DNA from: Streptomyces shenzhenensis
GTDB lineage: Bacteria > Actinomycetota > Actinomycetes > Streptomycetales > Streptomycetaceae
NCBI RefSeq assembly: GCF_021462265.1
Contig: NZ_JAJONF010000006.1
Location: forward strand, 186,001-250,000
Length of the DNA: 64,000 bases
Direction: 5' to 3'
This document shows positions 60,357-64,000 of the stretch, piece after piece. The translations under genes and the position numbers were made by a program. Under the pieces are notes generated by a model. That model saw only the letters and a program-made list of their open reading frames with translations, did not search any database and was not told the DNA's origin. Position 1 is the first letter of the stretch, and each line of letters opens with the position of its first letter.

Positions 60357-60430
60357 CAGTAGAACTCCGGGCGCCGAATTGAGTACCCCTACTCAGGCGC
60401 CCCGCCTCGGCCAGGCCGCACGCTGGTGAC

Positions 60431-60559
60431 ATGCTGTGGTCGGACCCCGAAGACGAGCCGCCGAAGGACCTGCAGGACATGCAGAACACCCTCCGGCGGC
60501 TCGGCGTCTTCCTGGCTCTGGTCATGGTCGTGCTGATGATCGTGCTCGGCGTGAGGTGA
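60431..60559 (+). CDS. 42-aa single-pass membrane protein
   Basis: A 42-aa frame starting [20 protein letters not shown], followed by one hydrophobic helix ([17 protein letters not shown], residues 24-40). The codons follow the local G/C third-position bias, and it sits in the pccE-maf gap (37 bp before maf), so it is probably a real gene. No clear ribosome site. Function unknown; a role in assembling or regulating the carboxylase or in envelope lipids would be guesswork. Confidence 0.65.
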   Translation: MLWSDPEDEPPKDLQDMQNTLRRLGVFLALVMVVLMIVLGVR

Positions 60560-60596
60560 GCGGCCCCCTGCCGGCCCCCACCGATACGCTGCCCCC

Positions 60597-61199
60597 ATGC
60601 GCAGACTCGTCCTCGCCTCCCAGTCCCCCGCCAGGCTGAACCTCCTGCGGCAGGCGGGGCTCGCCCCCGAGGTGATCGTCAGCGGCGTCGACGAGGACGC
60701 CGTCACCGCCCCCACCCCGGCCGACCTGGCCCTCGCCCTCGCGGAGGCGAAGGCGTCCGTCGTCGCCGCCCGCCCCGACGTCCAGGGCGCCATCGTCATC
60801 GGCTGCGACTCGGTGCTGGACCTCGACGGCGAGGCCCTCGGCAAGCCCGCGGACGCCGAGGAGGCCACCGCCCGCTGGAAGTCGATGCGCGGCCGGGCCG
60901 GCACCCTGCAGACCGGGCACTGCGTCTGGGACACGGCGAGCAAGCGCTGGGCGTCGGCGACCGCGTCCACGGTCGTCCGGTTCGGCGAACCCACCGACCA
61001 GGAGATCGCCGCGTACGTCGCCTCGGGCGAACCTCTCTACGTGGCGGGAGCGTTCACCCTGGACGGCCGCAGTGCACCGTTCGTCGAAGGCATCGACGGC
61101 GACCACGGCAACGTGATCGGTATCAGCATGCCCCTGGTCCGCCGGCTGCTGGCGGAGCTCGGGGTCGGGATCACGGAGTTGTGGACGCCGGCGGAGTGA
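60597..61199 (+). CDS. maf: Maf family nucleoside triphosphate pyrophosphatase
   Basis: A 200-aa house-cleaning enzyme that hydrolyses non-canonical or pyrimidine NTPs. Seen: [19 protein letters not shown] at the start, [18 protein letters not shown] with catalytic Asp and Lys, and [18 protein letters not shown] near the end. Its 3' end overlaps the convergent membrane-protein gene by 29 bp. Confidence 0.94.
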   Translation: MRRLVLASQSPARLNLLRQAGLAPEVIVSGVDEDAVTAPTPADLALALAEAKASVVAARPDVQGAIVIGCDSVLDLDGEALGKPADAEEATARWKSMRGRAGTLQTGHCVWDTASKRWASATASTVVRFGEPTDQEIAAYVASGEPLYVAGAFTLDGRSAPFVEGIDGDHGNVIGISMPLVRRLLAELGVGITELWTPAE

Positions 61200-61770
61200 G
61201 CTGTTCCGCGGGCGGCGTGTCGTTCTTCACCGGCTCCTGCTCACGTTCGGGTTCCGGCTCCGGTTCCGGCCCCAGTTCCGGTTCCGGGGCGTGCTCGGGG
61301 CCGGAACCGCCCGCGCCCCCGCCGTCGGTCTCCGCACCGGCGTCACCCGCCCCGTCCACCCGGTCGTACGTCATCAGCAGCAGTACGACGAGCGCGAGGA
61401 CGACCACCATGAACAGGAACGCCCTCCACCCGACCAGCCCCCATGCCACGGCCCCCAGGAGGGCGTGCACGACCGCGACGCTGATCAGCAGCACGCGGCC
61501 GAGGCCCGCGGGCTGCCGGTCGCGTACGGCGACCAGCAGGGCCACCAGGCCGCACAGCGCGAAGTAGAGACCGAAGACCACGGCGCCCGCCTTCGCGGAC
61601 ATCGACATCCGGTCCGGGTCGAGGCCGGCCAGGGACATGTCCTGGCGGTCGACGACCACTCCCATGAACCAATTGAGTGCCGCGATGCCGAACGCCTCGC
61701 CGAAGAGTACGACCGCCACGATCCACGCCACCGGTCTGCGCACCACCGGACCCCACCCACTTTCGATCAC
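61171..61770 (-). CDS. Membrane protein of unknown function with acidic tail
   Basis: A 199-aa protein with four hydrophobic helices (about 13-38, 57-84, 88-113 and 114-133) and a C-terminal tail of Pro/Glu repeats ([19 protein letters not shown]). GTG start at 61770, with no strong ribosome site. No family recognised. Antisense overlap of 29 bp with maf. Confidence 0.75.
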   Translation of the reverse strand: MIESGWGPVVRRPVAWIVAVVLFGEAFGIAALNWFMGVVVDRQDMSLAGLDPDRMSMSAKAGAVVFGLYFALCGLVALLVAVRDRQPAGLGRVLLISVAVVHALLGAVAWGLVGWRAFLFMVVVLALVVLLLMTYDRVDGAGDAGAETDGGGAGGSGPEHAPEPELGPEPEPEPEREQEPVKNDTPPAEQLTPPASTTP

Positions 61771-62174
61771 GGCCCGACCGAGCCGGTGTTACTTGAAGGA
61801 CGCCCACCCGCCGCCCGGCCACACGTCTCAAAGAGGTCCTTCGGGTCGCGGCGCCTTCTTCGGCATCGCGAACGCTACTAACGGGTAAACCGCGGGACAA
61901 GGGTCCGGTCGGCAGCAAAGAATCGTTGGGCCATTCGTAGGGACTCGACAAAGAAACGGAGTGGGGCGCGGCACGCTCTCACAGAGACCTTGGCCACATG
62001 ACGGGGCTAGGGTTTCCCGAAGGAGTCCTGCGTACCGAGGTGCGACAAGGGATTTCGCGGGTCGGGTGAGCCTCGCATCACGTTCCGTGTGGGCAAGGTC
62101 ACCAGTGGGGACGGGTCGAAGTGCCGTGTCGGCAGTCCCTAAACTCGGCTTGTTTCAAGGAGGGAGCCTCAATC
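61771..62174. other. 404-bp intergenic region upstream of accA2
   Basis: Divergent promoter region. It holds the GCTAC TAACGG GTAAA dyad at 61874-61889 (see pccB). Closest to the gene, TAAACT at 62140-62145 is the best -10, about 30 nt before the GTG. The TCGAAG-like sequence 18 bp before it is a weak -35. The dyad is about 250 bp from that promoter, so either a second, more distal promoter exists or the dyad serves the divergent membrane protein. No RNA gene or further ORF is seen. Confidence 0.5.
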
Positions 62175-63947
62175 GTGCGCAAGGTGCTCATCGCCAACCG
62201 TGGCGAAATCGCTGTCCGCGTGGCCCGGGCCTGCCGGGACGCCGGGATCGCGAGCGTGGCCGTCTACGCGGACCCGGACCGGGACGCTCTGCATGTCCGC
62301 GCCGCGGATGAGGCGTTCGCCCTGGGCGGTGACACCCCGGCCACCAGCTACCTGGACATCCAGAAGGTCCTGAACGCGGCGCGCGAAGCCGGTGCGGACG
62401 CCGTCCATCCGGGCTACGGCTTCCTCTCCGAGAACGCGGAGTTCGCGCAGGCGGTCCTGGACGCGGGCCTGACCTGGATCGGCCCGCCGCCGCAGGCGAT
62501 CCGCGACCTGGGCGACAAGGTGGCGGCCCGCCACATCGCCCAGCGCGCCGGTGCCCCGCTGGTGGCCGGCACCCCGGACCCGGTCTCCGGGGCGGACGAG
62601 GTCGTGGCGTTCGCCGAGCAGCACGGCCTGCCGATCGCCATCAAGGCGGCCTTCGGCGGCGGCGGGCGCGGCCTGAAGGTCGCCCGGACCCTCGAAGAGG
62701 TCCCCGAGCTGTACGACTCCGCGGTCCGTGAGGCGGTGGCCGCCTTCGGCCGCGGCGAGTGCTTCGTGGAGCGCTACCTGGACCGCCCCCGGCACGTGGA
62801 GACCCAGTGCCTGGCCGACACCCACGGCAACGTGGTGGTCGTCTCCACCCGTGACTGCTCGCTCCAGCGCCGCCACCAGAAGCTGGTCGAGGAGGCGCCC
62901 GCGCCGTTCCTCTCCGACGCCCAGGTCGCCGAGCTGTACCGCGCCTCCAAGGCCATCCTCAAGGAGGCCGGCTACGTCGGCGCGGGCACCTGCGAGTTCC
63001 TGGTCGGCCAGGACGGCACGATCTCCTTCCTTGAGGTCAACACCCGCCTCCAGGTCGAGCACCCGGTCACCGAGGAGGTCGCCGGCATCGACCTGGTCCG
63101 CGAGATGTTCCGGATCGCCGACGGCGAGGCGCTCGGCTACGACGACCCGGAGCTGCGCGGCCATTCCTTCGAGTTCCGCATCAACGGCGAGGACCCGGGC
63201 CGCAACTTCCTGCCCGCCCCCGGCACGGTCACCCGCTTCGACGCCCCCGCCGGTCCCGGTGTCCGCCTGGACGCCGGCGTCGAGGCCGGCAGCGTCATCG
63301 GCCCCGCCTGGGACTCCCTGCTCGCCAAGCTGATCGTCACCGGCCGCACCCGTGCCGAGGCCCTGCAGCGGGCGGCCCGTGCCCTGGACGAGTTCCAGGT
63401 CGAGGGCATGGCCACGGCCGTCCCCTTCCACCGCGTCGTCGTCCGTGACCCGGCCTTCGCCCCCGAGCTCACCGGCTCCGAGGACCCCTTCACGGTCCAC
63501 ACCCGCTGGATCGAGACCGAGTTCGTCAACGAGATCAAGCCCTTCGCCGCTCCCGCCGACGCGGACGCGGACGAGGACGCCGGCCGCGAGACCGTCGTCG
63601 TCGAGGTCGGCGGCAAGCGTCTTGAGGTCTCCCTGCCCGCCTCGCTGGGCATGACCCTGGCCCGCACCGGCCTCGCCGCCGGTGCCAAGCCCAAGCGCCG
63701 CGCCGCCAAGAAGTCCGGCCCGGTCGCCTCCGGTGACACCCTCGCCTCGCCCATGCAGGGCACGATCGTCAAGGTCGCGGTCGAGGAGGGCCAGGAGGTC
63801 AAGGAGGGCGACCTGATCGTCGTACTCGAGGCGATGAAGATGGAGCAGCCCCTCAACGCCCACAAGACCGGCACCGTCAAGGGCCTCGCCGCCGAGGTCG
63901 GCGCGTCCCTCACCTCCGGCGCCGTGATCTGCGAGATCAAGGACTGA
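62175..63947 (+). CDS. accA2: Acyl-CoA carboxylase alpha subunit (biotin carboxylase + BCCP)
   Basis: A 590-aa protein. Biotin carboxylase ATP-grasp domain (about 1-450): [55 protein letters not shown]; then a linker rich in acidic and Lys residues, and a C-terminal biotinyl domain with the target Lys555 in [10 protein letters not shown]. It carboxylates its own biotin and supplies PccB and similar carboxyltransferases. Length equals S. coelicolor AccA2. GTG at 62175 is chosen since AGGAGGGAG lies upstream; an open stretch of 18 codons before it lacks a site. Confidence 0.95.
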   Translation: MRKVLIANRGEIAVRVARACRDAGIASVAVYADPDRDALHVRAADEAFALGGDTPATSYLDIQKVLNAAREAGADAVHPGYGFLSENAEFAQAVLDAGLTWIGPPPQAIRDLGDKVAARHIAQRAGAPLVAGTPDPVSGADEVVAFAEQHGLPIAIKAAFGGGGRGLKVARTLEEVPELYDSAVREAVAAFGRGECFVERYLDRPRHVETQCLADTHGNVVVVSTRDCSLQRRHQKLVEEAPAPFLSDAQVAELYRASKAILKEAGYVGAGTCEFLVGQDGTISFLEVNTRLQVEHPVTEEVAGIDLVREMFRIADGEALGYDDPELRGHSFEFRINGEDPGRNFLPAPGTVTRFDAPAGPGVRLDAGVEAGSVIGPAWDSLLAKLIVTGRTRAEALQRAARALDEFQVEGMATAVPFHRVVVRDPAFAPELTGSEDPFTVHTRWIETEFVNEIKPFAAPADADADEDAGRETVVVEVGGKRLEVSLPASLGMTLARTGLAAGAKPKRRAAKKSGPVASGDTLASPMQGTIVKVAVEEGQEVKEGDLIVVLEAMKMEQPLNAHKTGTVKGLAAEVGASLTSGAVICEIKD

Positions 63948-63965
63948 CCCACCCGGGACACCACC

Positions 63966-63994
63966 GCCCGGCGAACGCCACCCGTTCGCCGGGC
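63966..63994 (+). terminator. Terminator downstream of accA2
   Basis: A perfect 12-bp stem (63966-63977 with 63983-63994), 5-nt loop, no T tract, 18 bp after the accA2 stop codon. Confidence 0.85.
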
Positions 63995-64000
63995 GCCCGG

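Overview
The window is chromosomal DNA of a Streptomyces species. The evidence is very high GC with strong G/C third codon positions, frequent GTG and TTG starts, and actinomycete markers: mycothiol S-conjugate amidase, a DUF4307 protein, an acyl-CoA carboxylase with an epsilon subunit, a GAF-GGDEF diguanylate cyclase, and a sortase-E type LAxTG substrate. Gene order from mca-greA-ABC-ilvA through metB, msrA, hutH, cdgE, cya, birA, pccB-pccE and maf to accA2 matches, from memory, the core arm of S. coelicolor around SCO4968 to SCO4921. I see no phage, integrase, transposase, CRISPR array, rRNA or tRNA.

Layout. 1-4.0 kb: PAQR/hemolysin-III membrane protein with a palindrome in its promoter, a DHA2 drug exporter coupled to a TetR regulator, and a Mut7-C RNase-like protein. 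4.0-10.1 kb (minus strand): four genes reading as an envelope-polysaccharide operon. They are a hyaluronan-synthase-like GT2, two membrane-anchored parallel beta-helix proteins, and a nucleotide-sugar 6-dehydrogenase; this is my best candidate for an undescribed system. 10.4-17 kb: a YyaL/DUF255 protein with an ArsR-type regulator, and a large membrane-associated STAND ATPase with TPR repeats. 17-26 kb: mca, DUF4307, greA, a DrrAB-like exporter, ilvA/MarR, a sigma-region-4-like protein coupled to an 82-aa membrane protein, and metB. 25.7-33.8 kb: an uncharacterised 372-aa protein, an M48 metalloprotease, a lysyl-oxidase-family exoenzyme, a GNAT-AAA fusion and a PLP dehydratase. 34-39.6 kb: msrA, a serine beta-lactamase/esterase, an S51 peptidase, a VOC protein and an alcohol dehydrogenase divergent from an XRE regulator.

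39.6-50.2 kb holds a 1,106-aa secreted subtilase, a MacB-like ABC pair split by a repeat, a disulfide-oxidoreductase-like flavoprotein lacking the usual His, a decayed AhpD/CMD gene, and an alpha/beta hydrolase preceded by two matching 30-bp dyads, then an L,D-transpeptidase lipoprotein. 50.4-57.5 kb holds a LADTG surface mini-protein, hutH, a diguanylate cyclase, an enoyl-CoA hydratase and a class III adenylyl cyclase, so two second-messenger synthases lie within 5 kb. 57.5-64 kb is a functional block for biotin-dependent acyl-CoA carboxylation: birA, pccB, pccE, maf and accA2. BirA would biotinylate AccA2, which serves the PccB-PccE carboxyltransferase making (methyl)malonyl-CoA.

Two themes run through the non-coding DNA. 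Several genes look leaderless, with a -10 box 6-8 nt before the start codon and no Shine-Dalgarno. A dispersed extragenic repeat family occurs in six gaps, in both orientations. Function calls rest on motifs read by eye; no database search was run.
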